From Gammaproteobacteria bacterium (GTDB lineage Bacteria; Gemmatimonadota; Gemmatimonadetes; Longimicrobiales; Gaopeijiaceae), in the NCBI GenBank assembly GCA_028820325.1, contig JAPPJO010000017.1:62001-126000 (forward strand): a DNA stretch of 64,000 nt, in the 5' to 3' direction. This document shows, piece by piece, positions 41,577-49,665 of the stretch. Both the position numbers and the translations under genes were made by a program. Under the pieces are notes generated by a model. That model saw only the letters and a list, made by a program, of their open reading frames with translations, made no database searches and was not told the DNA's origin. Position 1 is the first letter of the stretch. Each line of letters starts with the position of its first letter.

Positions 41577-43487
41577 TCAGTCGATGCCCAGCGCCCGCGC
41601 CAGCGCCCCGCGCCCTCCCACGACAGGCAGGTCGAGGGCGGTTCCCGCGAGGTCGACGGTGAGCCGGGTTCCGGGCTCGGGATGAAGGGTGAAGTCGGCG
41701 TCGCTGGAGAAGATCATGAGCCCGATCTGCTGCCCTGCGGGGATGATCTGGTCGTCTGGCTGAAGGTCGAAGGCGAGCTCGACGAACTCGCCCGGGACCA
41801 GCGGCGCGCTCTCGCGCAGCGAGGCCGCGTTCTGCGGGTCGGCCCATCCGCGCGTGATGAGGTTGCCGTTGATCGACGCGCCCTCGGTCCAGGGAAGCGA
41901 CACCAGCCAGACCGAGAGGTTGGCGGCGGCGCGGTCGGCGGCGAGTCGGAGGGACACGCGGGAAAGGCCGGACAGGTGGACGTCGTCCGCGAGTGCGGGC
42001 GTCGCGAACAGCAACCGATGCTCCGAGGCCTCCGCCCCGGCCAGCTCTGCGCCGGAGAAACCCGCGTCGTCGGTGAGCGACTGCTCCCCGACATCGGAAT
42101 CGGCCTCGAGCGAGAGCATGCCCCGCGCCCGTCCCTCGCCGGACGGGTGCAGGCGCACCGGCTCCGCGTCGGGATGGGGATAGGCCGGATAAGGGGTGGG
42201 GCTCAGGCGGTCGTCGGCCCCGCGCACGATCCAGGCGCCCGGATCGTTCTCCACGCCGTTCTCGATCCCGTACAGATACCGGGAAAACCAGCGGTTCATG
42301 AGGCTGAGCGGCGGCTCGCCCCCGTGGCCCCCCTGGTGGTAGTACACCTGCACCGGCACGCCGCGGTCGCGCAGCGCGGCCACGATGCGGTAGCTGTGCT
42401 CGGGCATCACGTTCCAGTCGTTGAAGCCGTGCGCCATGAGCGTCGCGGCGCGCACGCCATCGATGTGGTTGAGGTAGTCGCGGCCGGCCCAGAAGTCGTT
42501 GTAGTCGCCCGAGGCGCGGTCGAAGCGCGCCTGCATGAGTTCGGTGCGGACGGTGCGGTTGCAGTAGTCGCGGTTCTCCATCGGGCCGCTGTTGATGAAG
42601 TCGTAGAGGACATCGATGTCCTCGCCGGGGTAGCCGCCCGGCGAGCGCACCAGACCATGCGACCGGTAGTAGTGGTAGTACGACGTGTTGGGAGCCACAG
42701 GGATGATCGCCTCCAGCCCCTCCACCCCCGTGGTGGCTGCGGCCAGCGGCAGGGTGCCGTTGTAGGAGGTCCCGATCATGCCCACGCTGCCGGTGGACCA
42801 GTAGGCGCTCACCTCCTCCCCGCCGTCGGCCGCGGTGAAGCCGCGCGCACGCCCGTTCAACCAGTCGATCACCGCCCTGGGGGCGAGGGATTCGTTCTCG
42901 CCGCCCACGGTGGGGCAGCCCTGCGACTGGCCTGTCCCGGGGGACTGCGAGTGCACCACCGCGAAGCCACGCGGCACCCAGGTGGCGATGTGCGAGTTGG
43001 AGATGACCGGCTGCTCCTCGATGTGGTCCATCGAAGGCATCACCGTGCGCGGAGGGGGCGGCTCGCCTACCTCCTGCCGGATGTCCCAGAAGTAGTCGAA
43101 GTTGAGGCCGCCGGTGCCGGAATAGTACGGGCTGGTCTCGTAGATCACGGCGACCTCGAGCCCGGTTTCGGTCGCGGCGGGGCGCGTCACGTCCACGTGC
43201 ACGCGGTCGGGAGCGCCGTCGCCGTCGGAATCGAAGTCGGTCTCGACCCAGAGTTCGTGGCGCACCCAGGTGGCTGAATCCCCGAACTCGGGGACGACCT
43301 GCGCTTCTCCGTCCTCGAACACGGGCCGGGGGCCGTCGTAGCAGGCCGCGGGGGCGAGCAGCGGCAGGGCGGCGAAGAGTGCGCATGCCCGCGCGAGGGA
43401 GAGGAAGCGCGGGGTGGTGTCGGAGCGAGTCGGCGTCCTGGCGAGACGGGGGCGGTTCGGACGGTACACGGGACGGATCTCGGTCAT
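41577..43487 (-). CDS. S15-family X-prolyl dipeptidyl-peptidase / CocE-like hydrolase
   Basis: A 636-residue exported lipoprotein. The lipobox LLAPAAC lies after an unusually long N-terminal extension (Cys about 48). The alpha/beta hydrolase domain carries the nucleophile in GMIGTSYNGTLP. The cap and C-terminal jelly-roll domain (VSLRLAADRAAANLSVWLVSLPW, PGEFVELAFDLQPDDQIIPAGQQIGLMI in part) are typical of the PepX/CocE family. It cleaves X-Pro dipeptides or esters. It is likely co-transcribed with the DUF885-like gene downstream. Confidence 0.85.
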   Translation of the reverse strand: MTEIRPVYRPNRPRLARTPTRSDTTPRFLSLARACALFAALPLLAPAACYDGPRPVFEDGEAQVVPEFGDSATWVRHELWVETDFDSDGDGAPDRVHVDVTRPAATETGLEVAVIYETSPYYSGTGGLNFDYFWDIRQEVGEPPPPRTVMPSMDHIEEQPVISNSHIATWVPRGFAVVHSQSPGTGQSQGCPTVGGENESLAPRAVIDWLNGRARGFTAADGGEEVSAYWSTGSVGMIGTSYNGTLPLAAATTGVEGLEAIIPVAPNTSYYHYYRSHGLVRSPGGYPGEDIDVLYDFINSGPMENRDYCNRTVRTELMQARFDRASGDYNDFWAGRDYLNHIDGVRAATLMAHGFNDWNVMPEHSYRIVAALRDRGVPVQVYYHQGGHGGEPPLSLMNRWFSRYLYGIENGVENDPGAWIVRGADDRLSPTPYPAYPHPDAEPVRLHPSGEGRARGMLSLEADSDVGEQSLTDDAGFSGAELAGAEASEHRLLFATPALADDVHLSGLSRVSLRLAADRAAANLSVWLVSLPWTEGASINGNLITRGWADPQNAASLRESAPLVPGEFVELAFDLQPDDQIIPAGQQIGLMIFSSDADFTLHPEPGTRLTVDLAGTALDLPVVGGRGALARALGID

Positions 43488-43719
43488 GGGCTCAGGTCAC
43501 CGGGTCGTTGCGACGGTCGGGCCGGCGGGCCCCGGACGTGGAGCGAGCAACGTAATCGATCGACCGGAGAATGGCACCAAATGGAGGGTTGCTGCAGAGC
43601 CGGCGATGGGCCGCCCGCCTTGCTACTCCAGCACGCTCAACACCTCGTCCCTGCGCGTCGCGGTAGAACTTCATATCAGCTTCGTCCGCACAGTTGGGCG
43701 GCGAAGAGCGCGTCCGGTC

Positions 43720-43914
43720 TTAGCTTTCTGGCGGACGGGGCACTTGGAGGTCTTTGCAGATCTTTCGCGCGAGGTCCCGGTTGATCTCGTTGTGCCGGGG
43801 AATCGTCGAAACCTTCTTGGCCATCCGGTTGATGTAGAGGGTGTGGTTCCCGCCCTCCCGCAGGAAGGCGCACCCGTGTTCTGTCAGGTGCCGCAGCAGA
43901 TCGCGGCGCTTCAC
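43720..43914 (-). CDS. hicA: HicA-family mRNA interferase toxin
   Basis: A 64-residue dsRBD-fold toxin: KRRDLLRHLTEHGCAFLREGGNHTLYINR, with the catalytic His in GGNHTLY, then VSTIPRHNEINRDLARKICKDL. Complete for the family, unlike the hicA at 31 kb. Its ATG overlaps the upstream hicB stop by four bases (antitoxin-first order). The 230-bp gap after it holds only a short leftward ATG frame (from 43674) with no family resemblance. Confidence 0.88.
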   Translation of the reverse strand: MKRRDLLRHLTEHGCAFLREGGNHTLYINRMAKKVSTIPRHNEINRDLARKICKDLQVPRPPES

Positions 43915-44132
43915 GCCGTGACGGTGATCGGCTCTCTGATGACCGCATCCCCGCCGGCGTCCTCGCGGGCCAGGGTCCGGTTGGCTTCGACCACCAGCGC
44001 GACGGCTTCCCGAAGGTTCGCTCGAGCTTCCTCAAGGGAGGCGCCCTGGGTGTTGGCACCGGGGAATTCTTCGATGAAGGCGATGTAGCCCTCGGGAACT
44101 TTCCGGAACACCGCCGTGCATTTCAGGTCCAC
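43911..44132 (-). CDS. hicB: HicB-family antitoxin
   Basis: A 73-residue antitoxin started by GTG at 44132 behind AAGGAGG. The sequence VDLKCTAVFRKVPEGYIAFI, then PGANTQGASLEEARANLREAV, is typical of short HicB proteins. A longer frame upstream exists but has no strong start signal and no family similarity. It pairs with the hicA gene that it overlaps. Confidence 0.87.
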   Translation of the reverse strand: MDLKCTAVFRKVPEGYIAFIEEFPGANTQGASLEEARANLREAVALVVEANRTLAREDAGGDAVIREPITVTA

Positions 44133-44308
44133 AACTGCCTCCTTGCGATTGGAGTTGCCGCTCTGGCCCAACGCCACCTCCACGAGTTGGAGGGTCGATA
44201 CCGATTCCGGACATGTCCGAGCGGGATCGCCCGCTGCCCGGTCCGGGAGAAATATACAACTCCGGACTCGCGACGGCGCGCACCGGATCATCAGCTTGAG
44301 GAGGCCAA

Positions 44309-44464
44309 ATGAACGAGAACGAGCGCTCTACCGCCCGAGGTCTCGACCCTGACACCGCGCCCGACCTATCGAGGAACGGCTGGCCGGAGAAGTTCGCCAA
44401 GGCGCCCGTCCGTCGAGGGCGTCCGCGGAACGCGCGTCCGAGAGTATCGACCACTCCTGGCTAA
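44309..44464 (+). pseudogene. Truncated BrnA-like (DUF4415) antitoxin
   Basis: An ATG at 44309 behind GAGGAGG opens a 51-codon frame: an acidic start, then DLSRNGWPEKFAKAPVRRGRP and PRVSTTPG. This is the N-terminal half of BrnA/DUF4415 antitoxins, in which VSTT is normally followed by IRL and a ribbon-helix-helix. Here a TAA stops it after VSTTPG, and I find no continuation in the next 90 bases. No BrnT toxin is adjacent. A remnant is the best reading. Confidence 0.6.
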
Positions 44465-44555
44465 TCTTCCGAAGCCCTCCTCTACACGATCTCCATTGCC
44501 TGCGAGGTAGCCTCACGCCTCGTAGGAGCCTCTGACCCCGAAGACTCAGCGGAAG

Positions 44556-44628
44556 TGGAGCCAGCCGGAATCGAACCGGCGACCTCCTGCGTGCAAAGCA
44601 GGCGCTCTCCCGACTGAGCTATGGCCCC
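44556..44628 (-). tRNA. tRNA-Ala (anticodon TGC)
   Basis: A 73-nt gene on the minus strand. The acceptor GGGGCCA pairs with TGGCTCC plus discriminator A. The D-arm is AGCTCAGTCGGGAGAGC, the anticodon stem-loop CCTGCTTTGCACGCAGG has TGC, and the T-arm is GCCGGTTCGAATCCGGC. CCA is not encoded. Such genes are common integration sites for mobile elements, and several toxin-antitoxin genes lie just beyond its 3' end. Confidence 0.97.
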
Positions 44629-44732
44629 GAAGAGGCAGGAATGTAGGAGCGGGAGACCCGTCGTTCCAGTCTCGCGCGCGTTTCGCGCGCACCGCGACCA
44701 AGGCGGGGCTGCCCCCTCCTTCCCGGGCGCGA

Positions 44733-44738
44733 TATACT
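44733..44738 (+). promoter_or_regulatory. -10 box consistent with a leaderless gmhB transcript
   Basis: TATACT ends eight bases before the gmhB ATG, so transcription should start within about two bases of the start codon. No Shine-Dalgarno precedes the ATG and no clear -35 is seen. Confidence 0.35.
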
Positions 44739-44746
44739 GTCGCATC

Positions 44747-45343
44747 ATGTCCGCCGCTCGCACATGCCTTCAGGGAGCCGTCTTCCTCGACCTGTATGGC
44801 ACGGTCGCGCGCGAGGTGGGCTACATCAATCATCCCGACCGCTTCCGCCTGCACGACTTTTCGGGGGAGGCCATCCGCCTGCTCAACCGGGCCGGCTACC
44901 GGGTGTTCGTGGCCACCAACCAGTCGGGGATCGCGCGCGGGTATTTCACCGAGGAGGTGCTGAACGAGGTGCACCGCCGCCTGGTCGACGCCCTGGCGCG
45001 CGAGGGGGCCCGCGTGGAAGCGGTGTACCACTGTCCGCATCTCCCTCCCGAGGGACGGCCGGCCGTGTGCGACTGCCGCAAGCCCCTTCCGGGGATGTTG
45101 CACCGGGCGGCGTGCGAGCACGGGGTGGACCTGACTGCTTCCTGGATGGCCGGCGACATGATCACGGATGTGGAGACGGGGCATGCTGCCGGAGCGCGCG
45201 GAATTCTGCTGCGCACCGGCTACGGGCGCGGCCAGATCGAATACCTGCGCCACCGCTGGCGCGTCGAGCCCGACCTGATCTGCGACGACCTGCTCGCGGC
45301 CGCGCGCGCGATCGTGGCCGCACTTCCACAACACCCGAGGTGA
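44747..45343 (+). CDS. gmhB: GmhB-like HAD phosphatase (heptose bisphosphate) with altered motif I
   Basis: A 198-residue HAD-family protein like D,D-heptose 1,7-bisphosphate phosphatase, which acts in LPS inner-core heptose synthesis. It has ATNQSGIARGYF (motif II region), the zinc-binding CPHLPPEGRPAVCDCRKP and GDMITDVETGHAAGAR (motif IV). Motif I reads D15-L-Y17-G-T instead of D-x-D-G-T, so the usual general acid/base Asp is Tyr. The kinase of the same pathway follows after seven bases. The start at 44747 lacks a Shine-Dalgarno and sits directly after a -10 box. Confidence 0.82.
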   Translation: MSAARTCLQGAVFLDLYGTVAREVGYINHPDRFRLHDFSGEAIRLLNRAGYRVFVATNQSGIARGYFTEEVLNEVHRRLVDALAREGARVEAVYHCPHLPPEGRPAVCDCRKPLPGMLHRAACEHGVDLTASWMAGDMITDVETGHAAGARGILLRTGYGRGQIEYLRHRWRVEPDLICDDLLAAARAIVAALPQHPR

Positions 45344-45350
45344 CGAGGAC

Positions 45351-46376
45351 ATGGACCCCGACGACCGGTTGAAGCGCGCGCGCGACGTGGCCCTCAGGAG
45401 CGTCGACGCACTTGCCGGCCGCCGAATCCTGGTGGCGGGCGACTTTCTACTCGACCGGTATCTCGTCGGACAGGCGACACGCCTCTCCCGCGAGGCTCCC
45501 GTCGTCATCATCGAGCACGAGAGCGACGATACGAGCCTCGGAGGGGCGGGAAACGCCGCCCGCAATGTGCACGCCCTGGGCGGGGAGCCGATTCCGCTGG
45601 GATTGGTCGGACGCGACCGGGAGGGAGACAGGGTGGTCGAGCTGTTCCGGGCGGCGGGCATCGATACGCGCGGGATGCTGCGCGACCCGGAGCGCCGCAC
45701 CGTCACCAAGACCCGGATCCTCGCGGGAGCCGCCAATACCGTCAGGCAGCAGGTATTGCGGATCGACCGGGGCGGGGAGTACGGCGCGAGCCGGATCGAC
45801 GACCTTGTCAGGCGGGCTCGCGCGCTTGTCTCCGATGTCGACGCGGTACTGCTCTCGGACTACGGCTACGCGACGCTTGCGCCAGCAGTGCGTTCCTGCC
45901 TGATCCAGGCGGCGCGCAACAGGAACATTCCGTCGTGCGCTGACTCTCGCTATCAGCTGTCCGAGTTCCAGGGCGTGACCGTGGCCACCCCCAACGAAGA
46001 GGAGTTGGCGGGGGTCCTCGGCCGCGTCCTTCGCAGCGACGCCGATGTCACAGCGGCCGGAAGAGAGCTCCTGCGCCGCCTGAACGCGCGCGCCATGGTG
46101 GTCACGCGCGGAAGCCGGGGGATGAGCGTCTTCGAGCGCGCCGGGCATTGTCGGAACATCCCGCCTGCCCGCAGGGGAGAGGTCGCGGATGTGACCGGGG
46201 CCGGCGACACGGTTGCAAGCGCGCTGGCGCTCGGGCTCGCGGCCGGCGCGGACGTCCTGGGCGCTGCCGTGCTGGCGAACGCGGCCGCTTCGGTGGTCGT
46301 CGGGCGCCGGGGAGCCGCCACTGCGGCGCCCGGGGAGGTGGCCCGCGCGCTCGAGGCCTGGAGGAAACTCGTCTGA
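45351..46376 (+). CDS. hldA: D-glycero-beta-D-manno-heptose-7-phosphate kinase
   Basis: A 341-residue PfkB-type sugar kinase matching the kinase half of HldE (RfaE domain I). Features are ILVAGDFLLDRYLVG at the N-terminus, LGGAGNAARNVHALGG, VATPNEEEL and the catalytic DVTGAGDTVASALALGLA. The adenylyltransferase half is absent, so a separate HldC is expected elsewhere. It forms an operon with gmhB and makes the ADP-heptose precursor for LPS. Confidence 0.88.
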   Translation: MDPDDRLKRARDVALRSVDALAGRRILVAGDFLLDRYLVGQATRLSREAPVVIIEHESDDTSLGGAGNAARNVHALGGEPIPLGLVGRDREGDRVVELFRAAGIDTRGMLRDPERRTVTKTRILAGAANTVRQQVLRIDRGGEYGASRIDDLVRRARALVSDVDAVLLSDYGYATLAPAVRSCLIQAARNRNIPSCADSRYQLSEFQGVTVATPNEEELAGVLGRVLRSDADVTAAGRELLRRLNARAMVVTRGSRGMSVFERAGHCRNIPPARRGEVADVTGAGDTVASALALGLAAGADVLGAAVLANAAASVVVGRRGAATAAPGEVARALEAWRKLV

Positions 46377-46378
46377 GT

Positions 46379-46403
46379 GGACTTAGTCGATAAGACTAAG
46401 TCC
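46379..46403. terminator. Perfect 10-bp hairpin after hldA
   Basis: GGACTTAGTC (46379-46388) and GACTAAGTCC (46394-46403) pair perfectly around a GATAA loop, three bases after the hldA stop and between convergent genes. It has no T-run. It may be a two-way terminator or, given its symmetry and AT-rich core, a protein-binding operator. Confidence 0.4.
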
Positions 46404-46462
46404 AGACAGGTGCGCGAGGGAGTGCGCGAAGCCGGTCGCGGGTTCCCCGGCACGGGCCATCC

Positions 46463-46879
46463 TCAGGGCACGATCACGACGACGAGCGCCTCCCAAAGGG
46501 GCGTACGCGGAGACTCGACGACGGCATCCAGGTGGTCCACGTGCCATCGGAAGCCGCAGGGGAAGGACGACCCTTCAACGGGGTCGATCTTCATGTACTC
46601 GGCTTCCTGGGTTTCCCGTACAAAGCAGCCGATCCATAGCCAGGGAACACGGTCCATCTCTCCGGCCTCTGGAGGAAGATGCCCCACGCCGATCCCCGTC
46701 CGGGTCAGCTGCCCCTTGAAGCCGTAGCGGAAGCCGAAGAAATCCGCAGGGCCGTCGTATCCTTCCGGGGGAACGGCGGGCTCGAGCTGCCCGGGGACCT
46801 CCGCTATCTCCTGGGGACCGGCAGAGTCCTCGCCGCAGGCGGCGGCCAGGATCAGGACGATCGTCCAGGCATTCCTCAC
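46463..46879 (-). CDS. Small lipoprotein, unknown function
   Basis: A 138-residue protein with a lipobox (ILAAAC, Cys15). It is a compact domain with GPADFFGFRYGF, RVPWLWIGCFVRETQE and two further cysteines that may pair. The start overlaps the stop of the upstream amidase by ATGA, so the two are one transcript. No family recognised. Confidence 0.65.
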   Translation of the reverse strand: MRNAWTIVLILAAACGEDSAGPQEIAEVPGQLEPAVPPEGYDGPADFFGFRYGFKGQLTRTGIGVGHLPPEAGEMDRVPWLWIGCFVRETQEAEYMKIDPVEGSSFPCGFRWHVDHLDAVVESPRTPLWEALVVVIVP

Positions 46880-48558
46880 ACCTCCACCGCCCGCGCCGCG
46901 CGCGAAAGTTCAGCCTCGCCCCAAGGCTTCGCCACGAGCTGCACCGCGAGCGGCAGTCCTTGCTCACCGTCACCGCAGGGTACGCTGATCGCGGGCCAGC
47001 CGAGCGCGTTGAACAGATTCGTGAGGTCCGTCGAGGCGGGCATATCCAAAGGTGGGGCCACGCCGGGCTGGCAGGGCAAGCTCAGCAGGTCCACGTGGCG
47101 GCACGCGGCATCCCAGCGCATGCGGATCCAGTGCCTGAGCCGCTGCGCCCCGAGGAAGTCCTGGGCCGAGAAGGTGAAGGCGGCCACCAGGCGGCCACGG
47201 CAGAACTCGCCGTAGTCGTCGTAGTGGGCCCTGAGCAGCGGCGCGTGATGCGCGGCGGCTTCGACGCCCAGCGTAAGCACGGCAACCTGGCGGAGCATGT
47301 GGATCTCGTCGAGGTCAACCTCCACCAGCGTTGCGCCCGCCTGCTCCAGCGCACGGTTGGCGCGCGCCCACGAGCGCGCGGCGGCCTCCTGAAGGGGTGC
47401 GGCGAGGTGCAGGTCCGCGGGCACACCGACGCGGACACCGGGCAGGTCGGCATACAGGCGGCGCGAGCTTTGCGCCGGGTCGCCGGGCGAGCCCGCCACC
47501 GCGAAGGGAGGAGCCGGTCGGGTGCGGGGGTCGCGCGGGTCGGGTCCCGCGATGGCGGCCATCACGAGCGCGGCATCCTCCACGCTGCGCGCCAGCGGGC
47601 CCACGTGGTCGAGCGACCACGCCAGCGCCATGCAGCCGTGCAGGCTCGCGCGCCCGAAGGTGGGCTTGAGGCCCACCACCCCGCATAGCGCCGCCGGAAT
47701 GCGGATCGAACCCCCCGTGTCCGTCCCCAGGGCGGCGTACACCATGCCGCGCGCCACCGCCGCCGCCGAGCCGCTGCTCGACCCACCCGCGTCGCGGGTG
47801 GGGTCGCGGGGATTGGGAGTGGGCCCGTAGTGCGGATTGGTCGAGCCCGGCCAGTACGCGAACTCCGACAGCCGGGTCTTGCCCACGATCACCGCCCCCG
47901 CCGCGCGCAGCCGCTCTACCGCCGCCGCGTCGTGGTCGGTGACGTGATCGGCGAAGACCTTCGACCCTGACGTGGTGGCCGTGTCCTTCATTGCCAGGAG
48001 ATCCTTGACCGCGACCGGAATCCCGTGCAGCGGGCCGCGCCACGCCCCGCGCCGCACCTCCTCCTCCGCGAGACGCGCCGTCGCCAGCGCCTCATCCGCC
48101 AGCACCAACTGGAAGGCGTTCGCCCGGCCGTCATCCTCTTCGATGCGGGTCAGCGCCTGCTCGGTGAGTTCCACCGGAGACACCGCGCCAGCGCGCACCA
48201 GCGGCGCCAGCTCGGCGATGGTCGAGGGCCAGGGCGCGGGCTCCGTTCGCGCGCGAGCAGCGGACGGGGGCGGGCCACCGGACGGGGACGGGCCAGCGGC
48301 CTGGGGCGGGCCAGCGGCCGCATCCGCGGCGTCCCTTCCTTCCCCGTGTGCCGCGGATCCGGCGAGCGACCATCCCGACAGAGAGTCCGGAATGCAATCG
48401 TCTCCCGCGGCCGCAAGCAAGGCACGAAAGACCACCGCCCGGTCCGGGATGCCCTCCGTCACGACCCGGTCGATGTCCTCTTCTCGGGCCGGAATCCCCG
48501 CCGCGCGCAGGTTCGCCCGCAGACCTTCGACGGCGAGATCCCTATCGCGTGAAGACAC
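46876..48558 (-). CDS. Cytoplasmic amidase-signature hydrolase with N-terminal extension
   Basis: A 560-residue protein. Residues 1-60 form a small helical domain (LRANLRAAGIPAREEDIDRVVTEG), then an Ala/Pro/Gly-rich linker (about 65-108). The amidase signature domain follows, with K185 (VAVKDLL), S261 in GGSSSGSA and S284 in GTDTGGSIR. No signal peptide. The N-terminal part resembles the small AtzG-like proteins that accompany some amidases, here apparently fused. The GTG start at 48558 overlaps the end of the proline dehydrogenase gene by 17 bases. Confidence 0.83.
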   Translation of the reverse strand: MSSRDRDLAVEGLRANLRAAGIPAREEDIDRVVTEGIPDRAVVFRALLAAAGDDCIPDSLSGWSLAGSAAHGEGRDAADAAAGPPQAAGPSPSGGPPPSAARARTEPAPWPSTIAELAPLVRAGAVSPVELTEQALTRIEEDDGRANAFQLVLADEALATARLAEEEVRRGAWRGPLHGIPVAVKDLLAMKDTATTSGSKVFADHVTDHDAAAVERLRAAGAVIVGKTRLSEFAYWPGSTNPHYGPTPNPRDPTRDAGGSSSGSAAAVARGMVYAALGTDTGGSIRIPAALCGVVGLKPTFGRASLHGCMALAWSLDHVGPLARSVEDAALVMAAIAGPDPRDPRTRPAPPFAVAGSPGDPAQSSRRLYADLPGVRVGVPADLHLAAPLQEAAARSWARANRALEQAGATLVEVDLDEIHMLRQVAVLTLGVEAAAHHAPLLRAHYDDYGEFCRGRLVAAFTFSAQDFLGAQRLRHWIRMRWDAACRHVDLLSLPCQPGVAPPLDMPASTDLTNLFNALGWPAISVPCGDGEQGLPLAVQLVAKPWGEAELSRAARAVEV

Positions 48559-49462
48559 TGCGGACGACGAATCCCAGGTTCGCGGGCCGCTCCGCCAGGC
48601 GACGCATGTACCACGGGTACCAGTGCGGCCCGTAGCTGATGAGCACCCGCACGGGAATCCCGCGCCGCCTCAGTGCCAACTGCTCGCGCGTCCGGATCCC
48701 GTAGAGCATCTGCACTTCGAACGCATCTTCAGGCAGCCCCATCTCCCGCGCTTCCTCCAGGATGCGGCCGAGCAGGACGGTGTCGTGGGTTGCGATGCCG
48801 TGGGGCGCGCCCGGATTCGCGTCTTCAAGCATGAGCCGGGTGAGGACCATGAAGTTCTCGTCCACATCCGGCTTACGGGGCCAGGCGATGTCCCCTGGTT
48901 CCTGATAGGCCCCTTTCACCAGCCGCAGGCGCGCCCCCAGCGAGAGCAGCCGCTCCACATCCGCGGCCGTGCGGTACAGGTACGCCTGCACGCACAGACC
49001 GAGGTCGGGATATCGGGCCAGCGTGGCGGTGAAGATGTCCAGCGTCTCGTCGACGTACGGCGATGCCTCCATGTCCACCCACAGGACGTCCCCCTGCGCG
49101 GCGGCGGCCGCCGCCAGCCGTTCCAGATTGGCCTGCGCCACCTCCGGGCCCAGGTCCTGGCCGAGCTGGGTCAACTTGATGGAGATCTGGCTGGGCAGTT
49201 GCTCCGCCGCGATGCGCTCGATCAGGTCCACGTAGTGTCGTACCACCCTCTCGATCTCGTCCCGGTCCTCGAGGGCTTCGCCGAGCTTGGTGAACACCGT
49301 CGAGATGTCGTGCTCGGCGAGCCCCCGGGCGGCCTCGAGCGCCGCGCCGGCGGTCTCGCCCGGCATGAAGCGCGACACCGCCCGGCGCGCAAAGGCGCGG
49401 CGCCGCATCTGGCGCTCCATCCATGCGTTCTCGGAGGCCCAGAGCAGAACCTGGCGCAGCAT
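48542..49462 (-). CDS. Proline dehydrogenase
   Basis: A 306-residue flavoenzyme of the bacterial single-function PRODH type, oxidising proline to pyrroline-5-carboxylate. Motifs are STVFTKLGEAL, SIKLTQLGQDLG, VDMEASPYVDETL, RLRLVKGAYQEP and the C-terminal VRVLISYGPHWYPWYMRRLAERP. The start at 49462 has GGAG about eight bases upstream. It heads an operon with the amidase and lipoprotein. The P5C dehydrogenase is not in the window. Confidence 0.88.
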   Translation of the reverse strand: MLRQVLLWASENAWMERQMRRRAFARRAVSRFMPGETAGAALEAARGLAEHDISTVFTKLGEALEDRDEIERVVRHYVDLIERIAAEQLPSQISIKLTQLGQDLGPEVAQANLERLAAAAAAQGDVLWVDMEASPYVDETLDIFTATLARYPDLGLCVQAYLYRTAADVERLLSLGARLRLVKGAYQEPGDIAWPRKPDVDENFMVLTRLMLEDANPGAPHGIATHDTVLLGRILEEAREMGLPEDAFEVQMLYGIRTREQLALRRRGIPVRVLISYGPHWYPWYMRRLAERPANLGFVVRSVFTR

Positions 49463-49665
49463 GGCTAGCTCCGCTCCGGGGTGCGCCCGCGACGAGGTGG
49501 CGGCTCGGGGTCGGCTTCGTCGGGCATTCCGGTTTCTCCCTGAGGTGGCACGAGAGTGAGGCAGTATACCCGGCCCGGTCAGGTCGGCCAAGTCGGTTGG
49601 CCGTGACCGTCGCCTTGCTCCTCGATCACCTGGAGCGGAGGCTGGCCCCGGCATAGGTTGGAGCC

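Noticed and set aside
40359..43277. A 972-codon rightward frame opposite the S15 and DUF885-like genes
   Set aside because: Antisense shadow; both leftward genes have clear signals and family motifs.
43492..43674. A 60-codon leftward frame between the S15 peptidase and hicA
   Set aside because: It has an ATG but no start signal, is Arg-rich and shows no known family. A short fragment (DEVLSVLE) in another frame is suggestive but too short to call.
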